Source: an uncultured Cyanobium sp.
GTDB lineage: Bacteria; Cyanobacteriota; Cyanobacteriia; PCC-6307; Cyanobiaceae
Assembly (NCBI GenBank): GCA_937919075.1
Contig: CALFOF010000258.1
Span: 1 to 5,347 of the forward strand
Length of the DNA: 5,347 nucleotides
Direction of reading: 5' to 3'
The notes beneath the pieces were generated by a model. It did no database searches. It was not told the origin of the DNA and saw nothing but the letters and a program-made list of their open reading frames with translations. The first letter of the stretch is position 1; every line of letters starts with the position of its first letter. Made by a program: the position numbers and the translations under genes. Below are positions 4,481 through 5,347 of this stretch, piece after piece.

Positions 4481-5347
4481 GTGGTGGTGCAGCAGGGTGA
4501 GCAGCTGTGGCACCGGGTTCAGGATTCGCTTCAGGCCAATCTGAGCAAGCCCACCTTTGAAACCTGGATCCGTCCAGCCCGCTGCGCCGATTTCCGCAAT
4601 GGGGTGCTGCATCTGGAGGCGCCGAACAGCTTCGCCTGCGGCTGGCTGCGCAAGAACTACCTGACCACCATTGCCGCCGTCGCCTCCGAGCTGGCCGGCC
4701 ATGGCGTCGCCGTGGAGGTGTCCACCGCCCAGGCGGCCGCTGAGCCTGGTCCTGATGGGCTGCCAGAGGCCTTGGGCGGCGAGGGAGGGCCGGTGGCAGC
4801 AGGTGCCAGGGCCATGGCAGGCGCGGCCTCCGGCGGCCCGGTGCTGGCCACCGCTGCCAGCGGCGAAACGCCGCGGCGACCGGCGCCGGGGCTCAACCCC
4901 CGCTACGTGTTCAACCGCTTCGTGGTAGGACCCAACAGCCGCATGGCCCATGCGGCATCGCTGGCGGTGGCGGAAGCGCCGGGGCGTGAATTCAACCCCC
5001 TGTTCCTCTGTGGTGGGGTCGGGCTTGGCAAGACCCACCTGATGCAGGCGATCGGCCACTACCGCGTCGAGATCGACCCAGATGCGCGCGTGTTCTATGT
5101 GTCCACCGAGTCGTTCACCAACGACCTGATCCAGGCGATCCGCAAGGACGGCATGCAGAAGTTCCGCGACCGCTACCGCGCCGCCGATCTGATCCTGGTA
5201 GACGACATCCAGTTCATCGAAGGCAAGGAATACACCCAGGAGGAGTTCTTCCACACCTTCAACGCTCTGCACGAAGCGGGGCGCCAGATCGTGATCGCCA
5301 GCGACCGCCCCCCCAGCCAGATCCCCCGCCTGCAGGAACGGCTGATC
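4481..5347 (+). CDS. dnaA: chromosomal replication initiator DnaA (3' truncated by window)
   Basis: The frame stays open to the window end, giving 289 codons of a protein usually about 450-470 residues long. DnaA binds the replication origin and, as an ATP-bound oligomer, opens the DNA and recruits the helicase. Domain I (about 4-86) includes [13 protein letters not shown]. The Ala/Gly/Pro-rich linker domain II spans about 87-137. The AAA+ domain III begins at [17 protein letters not shown] (from 138), with Walker A GGVGLGKT (178-185), Walker [10 protein letters not shown] (238-246, Asp241-Asp242) and sensor [10 protein letters not shown] (270-278). Sensor II and the DNA-binding domain IV lie outside the window. 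The start is uncertain: three GTG codons in a row (4481, 4484, 4487) are all possible and none has a clear Shine-Dalgarno. A long minus-strand frame over this gene is a shadow. The identification is certain. Confidence 0.97.
   Translation, partial: MVVQQGEQLWHRVQDSLQANLSKPTFETWIRPARCADFRNGVLHLEAPNSFACGWLRKNYLTTIAAVASELAGHGVAVEVSTAQAAAEPGPDGLPEALGGEGGPVAAGARAMAGAASGGPVLATAASGETPRRPAPGLNPRYVFNRFVVGPNSRMAHAASLAVAEAPGREFNPLFLCGGVGLGKTHLMQAIGHYRVEIDPDARVFYVSTESFTNDLIQAIRKDGMQKFRDRYRAADLILVDDIQFIEGKEYTQEEFFHTFNALHEAGRQIVIASDRPPSQIPRLQERLI

Noticed and set aside
4391..5272. 293-residue minus-strand frame opposite dnaA
   Set aside because: It is a complement shadow of a certain DnaA sequence and has no domain of its own.

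Overview
The window is very GC-rich, with strong G/C bias at third codon positions, and almost fully coding. Gene content points to a high-GC unicellular cyanobacterium of the Synechococcus/Cyanobium type. The clues are a GNAT protein of the plastid Ycf52/plant NSI type, a cyanobacterial-style single-PDZ Deg/HtrA protease divergent from dnaA, and one HIP1 octamer (GCGATCGC, 4203-4210). Assignment to Cyanobium or freshwater Synechococcus is inference.

Layout: (1) bases 1-494, + strand: the C-terminal part of an ABC exporter ATPase, cut by the window edge. (2) 467-1246, - strand: an alpha/beta hydrolase whose 3' end overlaps the ABC gene tail-to-tail. (3) 1315-1821, + strand: a Ycf52-like GNAT acetyltransferase, divergent from the hydrolase. 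(4) 1841-4391, - strand: a three-gene block transcribed htrA-type protease -> DUF2064/TIGR04282 protein -> TIGR04283 family-2 glycosyltransferase. The first junction is an ATGA stop/start overlap and the second a short overlap, so one transcript with translational coupling is likely. (5) 4481 to the window end, + strand: dnaA, domains I-III only, cut by the window edge. htrA and dnaA share an 89-bp divergent control region.

How the genes work together: most are unrelated housekeeping functions. The real functional unit is the minus-strand block. The two sugar-transferase-like proteins belong to families named for co-occurring with radical-SAM/selenodomain proteins, and here they are coupled to an envelope stress protease.

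I found no mobile element, CRISPR array, tRNA, rRNA or clear intrinsic terminator, and no gene-free stretch over 300 bases. I do not see a convincing new system. The best leads are a nested inverted repeat between htrA and dnaA that ends two bases before the htrA start codon, the coupled protease/DUF2064/glycosyltransferase operon, a small hairpin over the only Shine-Dalgarno-like motif of the DUF2064 gene, and a possible lipoprotein anchor on the protease. Several genes (hydrolase, GNAT, glycosyltransferase, dnaA) seem to use GTG or TTG starts, so their 5' ends are the least certain part of this annotation.
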